Origin: UBA7985 sp038141425
GTDB taxonomy: Bacteria > Pseudomonadota > Alphaproteobacteria > UBA7985
Direction: 5' to 3'
NCBI GenBank assembly: GCA_038141425.1
Contig: JAYQIC010000007.1
Coordinates: forward strand, 1-64,000
DNA: 64,000 nt
Below are positions 38,007 through 48,759 of the stretch, one piece after another (positions within the stretch are counted from its first letter, which is position 1; each line of letters begins with the position of its first letter). Below the pieces are notes generated by a model. The model searched no databases. It saw only the letters and a program-made list of their open reading frames with translations, and was not told where the DNA came from. Both the position numbers and the translations under genes were made by a program.

Positions 38007-38797
38007 ATGACCAAACCCGATCGTCCCACAATCCGCCTCTTCGTTGAAGGGGAGCTGGCAGCAGGTCAGGGCTTCGAGCTTGCCGAGGCGCAGGCGCACT
38101 ACCTGCGCAACGTGTTGCGGCGTGACGTCGGGGCCGAGCTGGGACTGTTCAACGGCCGCGGCCCCGAGTTTCGTGCGGTCATCACCGCCCTGAGCAAGAC
38201 GGCTGCGCGGGTCGATCTGCTGGAGCCGATCGCCGACTTTGCGCCCGAGCGCCCGCTGACCCTGATGTTCGCGCCGATCAAGCGCACGCCCATGGAGTGG
38301 ATTCTGGCCAAGGGGACCGAGCTGGGCGTGACCTGTTTTCAGCCGGTGATCACCGAACACACGCAGTCCGAGCGCCTGCGCCCGGACCGGCTGCAGACGA
38401 TCATGGTCGAAGCCGCCGAGCAGTGCGAGCGCCTGACCATCCCCAGCCTCGAACAGCCCTTGCCGCTGCGCGAGGCCGTGCGCGGGTTCGAAGGGCGGAT
38501 CGGCGCGGCTTTCGAAGCGGGTGGCTTCACCCCGGTCGCGCAGCAACTCCTGCCGAGCCGGTCAGGACAGGAACCCTTCCCGGCGGCGCCGAGCGCGCTG
38601 CTGATCGGGCCGGAAGGTGGCTTCCACCCGGAAGAAGTCGAATGGCTTTCGGATCAGGATAATGTTTTCGGCCTTAGCTTGGGCCCACGGGTGCTCAAGG
38701 CGGAGACGGCGGCGACTTGCGCTTCTGGCGGTTTTTCAGGCGCTTGTCGGCGACTGGGATAAGCATCCCGATTTTCGGGGATCAGCCACACAGTAAC
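38007..38797 (+). CDS. rsmE: 16S rRNA (uracil-1498-N3)-methyltransferase (frameshift at C-terminus)
   Basis: SPOUT methyltransferase modifying U1498. N-terminal PUA-like part (HYLRNVLRRDVGAELGLFNG), TLMFAPIKRTPMEWILAKGT, the family motif TELGVTCFQPVITEHTQSER, and the SAM knot LLIGPEGGFHPEEVEW and LSLGPRVLKAETAA. Near 38720 one base shifts the frame; the corrected tail is VFQALVGDWDKHPDF, ending at 38797. Followed by gshA, a frequent alphaproteobacterial pair. Confidence 0.92.
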
Positions 38798-38872
38798 GAG
38801 CCTTTGTTTGTCTTGACGGTGCAGCGACATCCGACCATCTGCACTGGATAGAGCTCAGAAAAGGTACAGTCG

Positions 38873-40268
38873 TTGTCTGCTCCGCCTACCGGGATTTCCC
38901 AACCCATCCAAAGCCGTGATGATCTTGTTGCTGCGCTCGAAAAGGGCTGCAAACCGGCATCACAGTGGCGGATCGGCACCGAGCATGAAAAGTTTCTCTA
39001 CGACCTCCGTGACTTCAGCGCGGTTCCTTTCGCGCGGACGCTGGCGATGCGGCCAGCGGTTCAGGCGATATCCAGACCCTGTTCAGCGCTCTCGTCACTG
39101 AATTTGGCTGGACCCCGCTCCACGAAGGCGAGAACGTCATCGCCCTGACCCGGGATGGCGCCAACATCACCCTCGAGCCCGGTGGCCAGTTCGAGCTGTC
39201 GGGGGCGGTCTTCACCGACCTTCACCAGACCCGGGCAGAGACCCTGAAGCACGTCGGGGAGATCGGCGCGCTGTGTCAGCGCCTCGGCCTTGGTGCGCTC
39301 GGGCTGGGATACCAACCCGAACTGCCCCGCGATCAGGTGCCTTGGATGCCCAAGGCGCGCTACCGCATCATGGGTGCTTACATGCAGAAGAAGGGCCAGC
39401 TGGGGCTCGACATGATGAAGTCGACCGCAACCGTGCAGGTCAATCTGGATTTCTCCTCCGAGGCGGACATGGTGCGCAAGCTGCGCGTCAGCCTCGCGCT
39501 GCAGCCGGTCGCCACCGCTATGTTTGCGAACTCGCCGTTTTCCGGCGGAAAGCTCAACGGTTATCGCTCGTTCCGCTCGGCGATCTGGCAGGACACGGAC
39601 CCCGACCGCACCGGCGGCATGGACTTCGCCTTTGAAGACGGCATGGGCTTCGAGCGCTACGTCGACTACGCGCTCGACGTGCCGATGTATTTCATCCACC
39701 GCGATGGCGTGTATCTGGACGCAAGCGGGCTTTCGTTCCGTGACTTCATGGCGCGCAAGCTGCCGCTGCGCCCCGGCGAAATGCCGCTGAAGTCGGACTG
39801 GGACGACCATCTGACCACGCTGTTCCCTGAAGTTCGGCTCAAGTCATTCCTCGAAATGCGGGGCGGCGATGGCGGACCGGTCGATCACGTCGTGGCGCTG
39901 TCGGCGCTGTGGACCGGGCTGATCTATGACGCCGATAGCCTGCAGGCGGCGGCAGACCTGATCGCGGGCTGGACGCCTGCGGACCGGCAGCAGCTGCTTC
40001 GCGACGTGCCGCGACTCGGCCTGAGCGCGCAGATTGCGGGTCGGTCGGTGCTCGATATCGCCCGCGAACTGCTGGGCCTGGCGCAGGCGGGCCTGCGTCG
40101 GCGGCGATCCCCGGGCCGGAGGGTGAGGGCGATGAGACAGCAGCGCTGGAGCCGATCGCTCGGTGGCTGGAGGCCGGTCAGTCGCCAGCGGATCAGTTGA
40201 TCGCAGCCTTTCAGGGGCCGTGGCAGGGCGATATCCGCCATGTCTGCACGGCTGCATCCATGTTCTGA
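38873..40268 (+). CDS. gshA: Glutamate--cysteine ligase, plant/alphaproteobacterial type (frameshifted)
   Basis: First step of glutathione synthesis. WRIGTEHEKFLYD, NITLEPGGQFELSGAVFTDL, YRIMGAYMQKKGQLGLDMMK, STATVQVNLDFSSEADMVRK, NGYRSFRSAIWQDTDPDRTG are family hallmarks (GCS2). Frame changes near 39050 and 40100; the corrected end is LEAGQSPADQLIAAFQGPW and a stop at 40268. TTG start at 38873 (SAPPTGISQP) as no ATG fits. Confidence 0.92.
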
Positions 40269-40473
40269 TTTTCCGGGCAGGCCTGTGGTGGGCCTCTGGC
40301 GTCGTCTTCCATCATTGCACCTGAGACAATCGGCACCCCGAACAAGGGCTTGTGAATAGCGGCTGACCGAATAAGGCTGTATCTAAGTACAACTTAATCG
40401 TGCGACACTTGAGCCCTTATGCGACTCTGCTTAAGGATCACGCGACGATAGTTGAGTTGGAAAAAAGATTTTG

Positions 40474-41204
40474 ATGAACAGCTGGCGATTGATTTGGGCG
40501 CGACTGGTGCTGGGCTTGGGCCTCGCGCTTGCGCCTGTGTCGATGGCGCCGACGGCCGGCGCGCAGACGTGGGGTCCCTGGCCGACGTTCCAGATCAACC
40601 CACTGGTCATCGAGCTGTTCACCAGTCAGGGCTGCCACTCCTGCCCCCCCGCAGACATGGAACTCGAACAGCTTGCCGACATGCCCGGCGTGCTGGGGCT
40701 TTCCTTCCACGTCGACTACTGGGACTACATCGGCTGGCGTGACCCCTTCGCCAGTGAGAGCGCAACGCACCGGCAGAAGTATTACCGCCACGTGCTCGCC
40801 AAGCGCTACATCTTCACCCCGCAGTTTGTGGTTGGCGGCAGCTGGTCACCCGACGGGCGTACCAGTCTGCTGGATCAGGACCTGATGGCCTACAAGGGTG
40901 ATCGATCATGTTCAAGACGGACAAGGACTGGATCTACCTGCCGGAGACCCGCAGCCTGAATGGCATCGCTGATCTCTGGCTGGTGCACTTCGATCACCGC
41001 CATGAGACTGACATCCGGGCGGGCGAGAACGCCGGTCGGACCCTGGCCTATCGTCACGTGGTCCGGGATATCAAGCACCTCGGCGACTGGCGCGGTGAAA
41101 ACCGCCGCATCGCCTGGCCGCCACGGACCGGCTACGGCATCGCCTTGCTGGTCCAGCATCGCGGCGAAGGCACCATTCTGGCCAGTATTGCCCATATGCA
41201 GTGA
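40474..41204 (+). CDS. DUF1223 family thioredoxin-like secreted protein (frameshifted)
   Basis: Signal peptide (LVLGLGLALAPVSMAPTAGA), then a thioredoxin-like domain with VIELFTSQGCHSCPPADMEL (Cys54-x-x-Cys57), HVDYWDYIGWRDPFASESAT and RYIFTPQFVVGG. Frame change near 40900; second part LWLVHFDHRHETDIRAGENA, RTLAYRHVVRDIKHLGDW. About 243 aa, normal for DUF1223. Function unknown; a periplasmic redox role is suggested by CxxC. Confidence 0.85.
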
Positions 41205-41289
41205 GCCGGGCGGGCGGCCCGAGTGGTCTCAGCCGGTCTGCTGCTTCCGCCGATCTCTCCAGCTTTCCCCGAGGCCGTCAGGATGTCGG

Positions 41290-43191
41290 TCAGGCCTTGA
41301 GCGCGCCGTCGAGTACCTGCGCCAGAGATTTGGCGAAGCTGCCCGGGTTGCGCGGGGCCTCACCCTCGACCACCAGCGCCATGTCGAACAGCAGGTCGGC
41401 GACCTGCTCGGCGCGTGCGGAGCCCGGCTGGCTGCCGATTTCCTCGGCGAGCGAGGCCACCAGCGGATGGCGGGGATTGATTTCCAGCACCCGCTGGGCT
41501 GCGCCTGCATCCTGACCGCTGGCCTTGAGGATCTTGGAGAGCTGCATATCCATGCTGCTTTCCGACGCCACGGAAGCAGGCGGGGCTGTCGGCGAGGCGG
41601 TCGGTCGGTCGGATATCGGCGACGTCCTGGTCGAAGCGGGTTTTGAGCCAGGCGATCAGCTCGCTCGGGTCGGTGGTTTCTGCGCCAGCGCCAGCGCCGG
41701 CCTTGCCGTCTGCGCCATCGGTTTCCGCGTCGGCGTCAGGTCGGTCGCGAAGGCGGACAGGTCGGCGGCGCCGTGGGTGATGGAGACGAAGGACTTGCCC
41801 TCGTAGGCACCGGTGGTCGGGATCCAGAAGGCGTCGACCGCATCGGCGGCGATCAGCACCTCCAGCCCGCGGGCGCGGAAGCCCTCGAGGTGCGGTGAGG
41901 CGAGGATCGAGGCTTCGCTCTCGCCGGTGGCATAGAAGATCTGGTTCTGTCCCTCTTTCATCCTGCCCAGATAGCCGTCGAGGTCGGTCAGCCCGTCCTG
42001 CGTGGTCGACTTGAACCGAACCAGCGGCAGGATGTCTTCGCCGCGGTCGCGGTCCTCGTACAGCCCTTCCTTCAGGACCGCGCCGAAGGCCTCCCAGAAC
42101 TGATCATAGCCCTCGGGGTCGTCCTTCTTGCGCTTGGCCAACGTGGACAGCATGCGCTTGGTCAGCTGCCGGTTCATGACTTGCAGTTGCGGGGCGTTCT
42201 GCAGCATTTCTCGGCTGATGTTCAGCGGCAGATCCTGGCTGTCGATCAGGCCGCGCACGAACCGCAGGTAGGCTGGCAGCAGCTCCGGCGCGTCGTCGGT
42301 GATGAACACCCGACGGACGAACAGCTTGATCTGGCAGCGGCGCTCGGGCTGGAACAGGTCGAAGGGGCGCTGGGTCGGCAGATACAGCAGAGCCGTGTAT
42401 TCAAGCTGCCCTTCGAGGTTGAGATGCAGGGTCTCCCACGGCTCGTCGAACGTGCCGGCGACGTGGTTGTAGAAGGCCTTGTGCTGCTCTTCAGTAATCT
42501 CCGACTTGGGCCGCAGCCACAGCGCCTGTGCTTCGTTGATCTGTTCGGCCTCGCCGTCTTCGGACAGCAGGCTGACCGGGAAGGTCATGTGATCAGCGTA
42601 GCGCCGGACTAGAGCCTGCAGGCGGTAAGCCTCCAGGAACTCGTGCGCGTCTTCCTTCAGATGCAGGACGATGGTGGTGCCGACGGGGGTCTCGGCGCCG
42701 TCGATATCGGTGATGGTGAAGCTGCCGTCGCCCGTACTCTCCCACCGGAAGGCGTCTTCGGTGCCGGCCTTGCGGGTATCGACGACGACGCGCCCGGCGA
42801 CCATGAAGGCGCTGTAGAAGCCGACCCCGAACTGGCCGATCAGCGCACTGGCATCCTTGCTCTCTGCCATGGCGGCGGCAAAGTCGGCGGTACCTGACTT
42901 GGCGATGGTGCCGAGGTTGGCCATCAGGTCGTCATGGTCCATGCCGATGCCGCCGTCGGTGATGGCGAGGGTGCCGGCGTCCTTGTTGGCGGCGATCAGG
43001 ATTTTGAGGCTCTCGTCTCCATCTAGCAGGTCGGCTTGCTGCTGGGCGAGGAAGCGTCGCTTGTCGCAGGCGTCCGAGGCGTTGGAGATCAGCTCGCGCA
43101 GGAAAACTTCGCGCTCGGAATACAGCGCGGTTGCCACGAGGTTCAGCAGGCGGGCGGTTTCGGCCTGAAAGCTATGGGTCTGAGTGGTCAC
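41290..43191 (-). CDS. htpG: Molecular chaperone HtpG (Hsp90), frameshifted near C-terminus
   Basis: Dimeric ATP-dependent chaperone. N-terminal GHKL ATPase: FLRELISNASDACDKRR, TDGGIGMDHDDLMANLGTIA, IGQFGVGFYSAFMVA. Middle domain: LYLPTQRPFDLFQPERRCQI, VRGLIDSQDLPLNISREMLQ. After breaks around 41580-41690 the dimerisation domain continues AQRVLEINPRHPLVASLAEE to LAQVLDGALKA with the stop at 41290. Total about 634 aa. Confidence 0.95.
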
Positions 43192-43279
43192 GGTCGGTCT
43201 CGTTACGGGTCTGGGGTTGGTTGGATGCCGCCGCTGTTCGGGTTCGGTTCGGGTCGGGTCGGTTCAGATCAGGATCGGA

Positions 43280-44173
43280 TCAGGACTTAAGGGGCTGTTC
43301 TTCGGCGTCCAGCGCTTCGGCGAGGCTGAACTCGGCACTGCCCGGACGCAGCGGTTTCTGTTGCGAGGCGTGGGGCGCCCAGCCGGAGAGGAACAGGCAG
43401 TCGAAGGTCGCGGGCACAGCGCCGCTGTCGTCGCCGAAGGCGGTGATGTAGTGCTCGAGCGCGCCGAACAGCACCCGGCGCGCAGTCAGGCGCGGGCTCC
43501 GGCCGACAGCGGCGTTGGACTGGCCCATGCCGCGCAGGTCCTCGAGCAGGCTCATGGGGTTCTGGTAGGAAACCATCACCCGGTCGATATCGGCGACCGG
43601 CAGGCTGAAGCCGGCACGCTGCAACAACCCGGCGGCGTCGCGCAGGTCCATCACCGGGGACACGCGCGGGCTGTAGCCGCCGCTGATCCGGGTTTCGGCC
43701 TCGACGAAGGCAGCGCGCAGTTCGTGCAGGGTTTCACCGCCGAGCGCGCTGCCCAGAAACACACCGTCCGGGCGCAGCGCGGTGCGGATCTGCGCGAGCA
43801 TGCCGGGCAGGTCGTTGACCCAGTGCAGGGCCATGTTGGACAGGATCAGATCAAAGGACCCCTGGCGCAGGGGCAGAAACTCGGTATCGGCTTCCGCGGT
43901 GCCGTGGTCAAAGCTCAGGTCGACCAGCTGCATTTGGCCGCCATCGAGGGCCTGCTGCAGCCGAGGCGGCAGGAACTCGCGCACGCCCCCCGGCCACCAG
44001 CCCAGCACCGCGATGGTCTCGAAGCGCTGTTCGAGGTCGAGCAGCCGATCGGCCAGCCGCTCTGCGACTTCGCGGTGCAGGAAATGGTGGCGCGGGTCGC
44101 TGTGGCGTGCCCGCCGGGTCTGCAGGCGCTTGGCGTATCCGTCGAACACCTTTGGCGCGAAAGAATCGATCAT
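43280..44173 (-). CDS. SAM-dependent methyltransferase, NDUFAF5/BioC-like
   Basis: Class I methyltransferase, 297 aa, intact. FLHREVAERLADRLLDLEQR precedes a degenerate motif I (VLGWWPGGVREFLPPRL rather than a clear GxGxG), then FLPLRQGSFDLILSNMALHW, PDGVFLGSALGGETLHELRA and MDLRDAAGLLQRAGFSLPVA. Resembles the alphaproteobacterial relatives of NDUFAF5, which hydroxylates a complex I Arg in mitochondria. ATG at 44173 preferred. Divergent from comF, a typical arrangement. Confidence 0.78.
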   Translation of the reverse strand: MIDSFAPKVFDGYAKRLQTRRARHSDPRHHFLHREVAERLADRLLDLEQRFETIAVLGWWPGGVREFLPPRLQQALDGGQMQLVDLSFDHGTAEADTEFLPLRQGSFDLILSNMALHWVNDLPGMLAQIRTALRPDGVFLGSALGGETLHELRAAFVEAETRISGGYSPRVSPVMDLRDAAGLLQRAGFSLPVADIDRVMVSYQNPMSLLEDLRGMGQSNAAVGRSPRLTARRVLFGALEHYITAFGDDSGAVPATFDCLFLSGWAPHASQQKPLRPGSAEFSLAEALDAEEQPLKS

Positions 44174-44365
44174 AATATCGCTTTGGTTGAATTTAGAGCA
44201 GGGCTCACCGATCGTGCAGGATATGGATACAGATCGACGCTTTCGCAACTCTGAAGCTGGCCCCGAACCAGAGAAAAAGGCCGGTCAGATGACCGGTCAG
44301 ATGTCGGGCCAGATGGCAGGTCGGCAGCAGCACCGGCTTCGGCGCGGGATCGGGGGCGCCGTTCC

Positions 44366-45175
44366 GTGCCGGTGTGGCGGGGTGTGCGGGCAGCGGTGGA
44401 CTGGGTTCTGCCGCCGCGATGCTGCCTGTGTTCGTCCATGATCGCGGCGGAAGACGGGGTTTGTAGCGCGTGCTTCCCGACCCTGCAGTTTCTGACCGAG
44501 CCGCTGTGCGACTGCTGCGGCAGACCCCTGTCGGGGGCCGTGCTGTCCGCAGACGCAACGGCAGTGATTGCAGGAGATAACGCGGCGGCGGCAGAGGTGC
44601 CGCCACGGTGCAGGGCCTGCCTGTCCGCCCCACCGCCTTACGACTGGATGCGCGCGAGTTTCGCCTACAACGCCAGCAGCCGGGCGCTGGTTCTGGCCCT
44701 GAAGTACCGCGCCCGGCTGGACGTGGTGCCTTCGCTGACCCGGTGGATGGCGCTGGTCAGTGGCGGGTTGATTACCGAGCAGGACCTGTTGATGCCGGTC
44801 CCGCTGCACTGGCGGCGGCATCTGGCAAGGCGCTTCAACCAGTCGGCGGCCTTGGCTCAGGCGCTGGCGCGGCGGACCGGGGCGACCTTTGCCCTAGACT
44901 GGGTGGTGCGGACACGGAACACGCCGCCGATGAAGGCCATGAGCCAGCGCGAGCGGCTGCAGAACTTGCGCGATGCCTTTCTGGTCCCCGAACGCTACCG
45001 CGCCGGACTGGAAGGGCGATCGGTGGTGATTGTCGACGACGTGCACACTACAGGAGCCACCATCCACGCCCTCTGCGATGAGCTACGCGCGCACGGCGTG
45101 GCACGTATCGGCGTTGTCGTGGTCGCCCGGGTGATCGGGAACCACCACTTGAGCAGGGTAAGCGAACCGCTGTAG
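44366..45175 (+). CDS. ComF family phosphoribosyltransferase-like protein
   Basis: Zinc-finger plus PRTase fold. N-terminal Cys pairs (LPPRCCLCSSM, CSACFPTLQF, LCDCCGRPLSG, RCRACLSAPP), then FAYNASSRALVLALKYRARL and LMPVPLHWRRHLARRFNQSA. The PRPP loop is VVIVDDVHTTGATIHALCDE. In competent bacteria ComF aids DNA uptake; elsewhere its role is unclear. GTG at 44366 is used, but an open frame from ATG 44223 through the repeat KKAGQMTGQMSGQMAG could be the true N-terminus if a base is missing near 44365. Confidence 0.85.
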   Translation: MPVWRGVRAAVDWVLPPRCCLCSSMIAAEDGVCSACFPTLQFLTEPLCDCCGRPLSGAVLSADATAVIAGDNAAAAEVPPRCRACLSAPPPYDWMRASFAYNASSRALVLALKYRARLDVVPSLTRWMALVSGGLITEQDLLMPVPLHWRRHLARRFNQSAALAQALARRTGATFALDWVVRTRNTPPMKAMSQRERLQNLRDAFLVPERYRAGLEGRSVVIVDDVHTTGATIHALCDELRAHGVARIGVVVVARVIGNHHLSRVSEPL

Positions 45176-45185
45176 GACTTTGGGC

Positions 45186-45443
45186 ATGGCTTCGATTGAA
45201 ATGTACTACCGGGATTTTTGTGGCTTCTGCGCGCGGGCGGAGCAGCTGCTGTCATCCAAGGGCGTGGACGTCCGGCGCATCAACATCTGGGAGGTTGATG
45301 GCGCCAAGGAAGAGATGGTGCAGCGCTCGGGTGGTCGTACCACGGTGCCGCAGATTTTCATCGATGGGCAGCATATCGGCGGCAGCGATGATCTGTTTGA
45401 CCTGGATTTTCAGGGCAAATTGGATGCCTTGCTGGGCCGCTGA
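45186..45443 (+). CDS. grxC: Glutaredoxin (Grx3 type)
   Basis: 85-aa glutathione-dependent oxidoreductase. Active site Cys12-Gly-Phe-Cys15 (RDFCGFCARA) instead of the usual CPYC; cis-Pro in GGRTTVPQIFIDGQ and GSH-binding GGSDDLFDLD. ATG at 45186 follows the comF stop by 10 bp, so co-transcribed. Confidence 0.92.
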   Translation: MASIEMYYRDFCGFCARAEQLLSSKGVDVRRINIWEVDGAKEEMVQRSGGRTTVPQIFIDGQHIGGSDDLFDLDFQGKLDALLGR

Positions 45444-45510
45444 TTGGGTTGCGCGCTGAGGCCTTGGCCGCTTCGCGGAGTCTTTACCATTGCGCGCAAA
45501 ACGCTTCGCT

Positions 45511-45600
45511 TTGAGCGCGTTTTCCTTTTGTCCTAAAAATGGACTCGCCTTTGAGCGCGTTTTCCTTTTGTCCTAAAAATGGCCTCGCCTTTGAGCGCGT
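45511..45600. repeat. Tandem 40-bp terminator-like repeat array
   Basis: Units at 45511-45550 and 45551-45590 differ at one base, with a partial third (ttgagcgcgt) at 45591-45600. Each carries ttgagcgcgttttcc. With the preceding AAAACGC at about 45498 the first unit can fold a stem closed by GCGTTTT, followed by a T-rich run, so it may terminate grxC transcription. Confidence 0.8.
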
Positions 45601-45677
45601 TGGAGTCCTTCGCTTGAAAGACACTCAAAGCGCAGAGTGTTGAGAATTATCGGAAATAAGTTGCGCCGACTTGTCCC

Positions 45678-45718
45678 CGACCGCGCTTTGCGCGGCGGGG
45701 CCAAGCGTCGCGCATCAG
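45678..45718 (-). repeat. Dispersed 41-bp element, copy B
   Basis: 40 of 41 bases identical to 8601-8641. Contains CCGCGC-TTT-GCGCGG. On the minus strand it begins one base before the stop codon of the zinc-ribbon gene. A CTCAA/TTGAG inverted repeat lies 30-50 bp further on (45624-45644), as in copy A. Confidence 0.85.
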
Positions 45719-46636
45719 CACGCGCCGTAAAGCCGGATGTCGCGATGGTCTTCCCGACCGGCGAGCCCGAGCCGAAGCCCCGGGCCAACCGCTGCCGTCC
45801 CATCGCTGCCCGTTAACCGGATCTCACCGCGTACGTCCTGTCCGCTGCTGATCGGGCGCGCGGGTCCTTCGACGCGGACTGGATCCTCGCCCGCTGCTAC
45901 CACGAAAAAGTCGGGCGCCGAGCGCCGGAACGCGCTGGTATTACGCAGGTCGTAGTGGATCGTTGCGCCCGATTCACCTGTGCCGGATCCGGTCGATGCC
46001 ACACACAAGTCCCAGCCGCGCAGCGCGCTCCACGGCTCCAAACCAAGACCCCGGTACACCCTGCGTCAGGGGGACCGCCTGCACCACCGCTTCGCGCCCG
46101 AGCACCAGCATCGACAGCAGCGCCATGGCCACGACGACACCCAACCCCCACTGCCACCGTTGCGCCATGTCCTCAAAGAATTGCTGCCTGCGGTCGACCG
46201 GTCGGGGTGCCAGCGCTTCTTCCAGTTCATCGAAGGTCGTCCCAGCCGCATCAGGATCATGCTGGGTGACGATGATGTCCTCGGCGACGGCGGCCGGGCT
46301 TGCTTCGGCGTTGGCGAATTGCACCCTCGGTGTTTCAGTGTCGGCGTCAGCGTCGGCATCAGCGCTCGCAGTGACGCTTGGATCGGCGCTGGCCTCAGGA
46401 TCCGCATCAGCGGCCAAATCCGTCGGACCGCCTTCGTCGAACCGCGCCATGTCCAGCGCCGGCTCAAGCATCTCCAGCAGCGGCGCGTCTTTGCGGCCTT
46501 CGTTGAAGTGAGCGTGGGTCGCAGACTGGTTCCAGCGATAGCCGCATTCGGTGCACCGGACCTTGCGGGCACCGTCCGAGAAGTGAATCTCGGGCACCTC
46601 GTATTGGGTTCCACAGTTCGGGCAATCCACGCGCAT
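45715..46636 (-). CDS. MJ0042-type zinc-ribbon membrane protein (frameshifted)
   Basis: N-terminal zinc ribbon MRVDCPNCGTQYEVPEIHFS and VRCTECGYRWNQSA, a long acidic Ala/Asp-rich linker (ASADADADADTE), one membrane helix (LGVVVAMALLSMLVLG) and, after a frame change near 46050, a C-terminal extracytoplasmic domain (GLGLEPWSALRGWDLC, SGATIHYDLRNTSAFRR, RGEIRLTGSDGTAAVGPGLR). This layout matches the alphaproteobacterial zinc-ribbon/DUF3426-like proteins divergent from ftsE. Function unknown. Confidence 0.75.
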
Positions 46637-46888
46637 GCCTTGAGTCCGACCTTTCCACCCCGCAGAGACGCCCTGTTAAGCCTTCAATCGATCCGCCTAT
46701 CGATCCACCAATAGAACCGCCAATCAGCACCGCATCCCTGGCGCACCTTTGTCGCATCCCGGCAGATACAGTCTAGCCCAGATTGGCCAAAAACAGGAGG
46801 GCATCAAATCGGCGCTGGCTTTGGACAAGGGGAATAGATTATTTATGCCAGCGACCACAGCTAAAATTCGATCCAAAGGGCAAAATTT

Positions 46889-47565
46889 GTGATTCGCATG
46901 GATCAGATCAGTGTGGACTTCCCCGCCCGCTCAAGTGTGCTGCGGGACGTATCGCTGCAGGTGCCCAGCGGCGGCTTCCGCTTTGTTACCGGTGCCAGCG
47001 GGGCGGGCAAGACCACCCTGCTGCGGCTGATGTTTCTCGGCCTCCAGCCCAGCCAGGGGCGGCTGGAGATCTTCGGCCGGGACACCCGCAAGCTGACCCG
47101 CGATCAGAAGGCGCTGGTCCGCTCCGCCTCGGTGTGGTGTTTCAGGACTTCCGCCTGATCGACCATATGAGCGTCTACGACAACGTCGCCCTGCCGCTGC
47201 GGATTTCGGGCAAGGCGCTGAAAGGCGACCGCGACTACGTCCACGAACTGCTGCACTGGGTCGGTCTGGGTGAGCACGCCGATGCCAGACCACAGCAGCT
47301 CAGCGGCGGCCAGAAGCAGCGGGTCGCCATCGCCCGTGCGGTGATCAACCGTCCCAACCTGCTGCTCGCCGACGAGCCGACCGGCAACGTCGACGACGGG
47401 ATCGGCATCAAGCTCATGCGCCTGCTCGAGGAGCTCAACAAGCTGGGCACCACGGTGGTCGTCGCAACCCACAGCGGCGCACTGCTGGAGCGCTTCGACT
47501 ACCCGGCCATCCACCTCGAAGGCGGCCGGCTACAAGCCACAAGCCAGGCGGGGGCGGCACCATGA
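46889..47565 (+). CDS. ftsE: Cell division ATP-binding protein FtsE (frameshifted)
   Basis: ATPase of the FtsEX complex that activates septal peptidoglycan hydrolases. Walker A TGASGAGKTTLLRL, Q-loop GVVFQDFRLIDHM, signature LSGGQKQRVAIARA, Walker B NLLLADEPTGNVD, switch VVVATHSGALL. Frame change near 47135. GTG start at 46889 (MIRMDQISV). The stop overlaps the ftsX ATG. Confidence 0.93.
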
Positions 47566-48576
47566 CCGGGCAGCCAACTCAGCCCCCGCCCAGCACGTCG
47601 GCAGACAGGACCGAACGCGCGCCAGCCCCGGGGGCGCGGGGCGCAATCCGCCGTGACCACGGCGGCGACACCCAAGGCAAAAACCGCCATGCCCCGCGCT
47701 GCGCCGCGTGAACCGCTGCTGATCTTCCGCGGGCAGGCTGTCGCCGGGCTGCTGCCGGTCCTGCTCGGCTTGATGAGCCTGCTGGCCGTGTTCTTCGTGC
47801 TGCAGTCGATGCAGCGGCTGTTCGTGATTCAATCGGCGCTGCGCGTGGCCAGCAGCGAGCTGACCGTGATCGTCCCCACCGTCCCCGGCCTGCCCGATAC
47901 AGCCGAAGACCCGGCGCTGACCCGGGCGCTGGACGTGCTCGAAGCCACGGTCGGCCTGACCCGTATCCGCACACTCGACGAAGCCGCTACCCGCCGCCTG
48001 ATCGGCGATACGCTGGAAGCGGGCCTGAGCGCGCAGGTGCCGCTACCGGCTGTTATTACTTTGCGCCGGACACCCCGGGTCGAGGTCTCCATGACCGAAC
48101 TGCGCCGGGCGCTCGAAGGCGCGGCGCCGGGCAGCGTGCTGGATGACAACGCCGCGCTGCGCAGCCAGCTCAGCGCGCAGCGGCTGGCTGAGGCCACCAG
48201 TGCTGCGGCGCTGCTGGCCGTGCTGCTGCTGGTGGTGTCAGCGACCACGGTGCTCACCATCAGCCAGTCCATGGATCTGCAGGCGCCGGTGATCGAAGTC
48301 CTGCTCATGTCCGGGGCGCCGGACCGGCTGATTATCAGCCAGTTCACCGGTTTCGTCTGGCGGCTGGCGCTGCTGGGGGCCGGGCTGGGTGCCGCAGTGG
48401 GCTGCGGTCTGCAGCTGTTGCTCTGGCTGCGATCTTCGCGGGTGGATCCGGAGCAGATTGCCGTGCTGCTGCCTGCGCTGGTCCTGTCCGCCGTGATCAT
48501 TTTTGCCCTGATCGTCCTGCTTGCAACGGCAACCACGCGGTGGCGTGTCGCTGGAAAATTGCGCCAGACGTTCTGA
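47562..48576 (+). CDS. ftsX: Cell division protein FtsX (frameshift near N-terminus)
   Basis: Membrane partner of FtsE. Long Pro/Ala-rich cytoplasmic N-terminus, first helix LLPVLLGLMSLLAVFFVLQS, extracytoplasmic loop, and three C-terminal helices (AAALLAVLLLVVSATTVLTI, FVWRLALLGAGLGAAVGCGL, VLLPALVLSAVIIFALIVLL). The motif PVIEVLLMSGAPDRLIISQF is typical. ATG at 47562 overlaps the ftsE stop (ATGA); a base shift near 47650 is needed, otherwise the gene would start at GTG 47653. Confidence 0.9.
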
Positions 48577-48759
48577 GCCTGTGAATGGAAGGCTTGAACC
48601 CACCCGCGAGCGCGCTAACCTCTCGCCCGGGGGAAGAGCTGGTCGCTGTCGTGTGTCCGGTCTGATCCCCGCCACCGCCTCGGGTTCGCCCGGTCTCAGC
48701 CTGCCTGCCTGCACTGCCTGCCTGCTCCTGCTGGCTCAGCGAAGGAAACACTGTCCACG

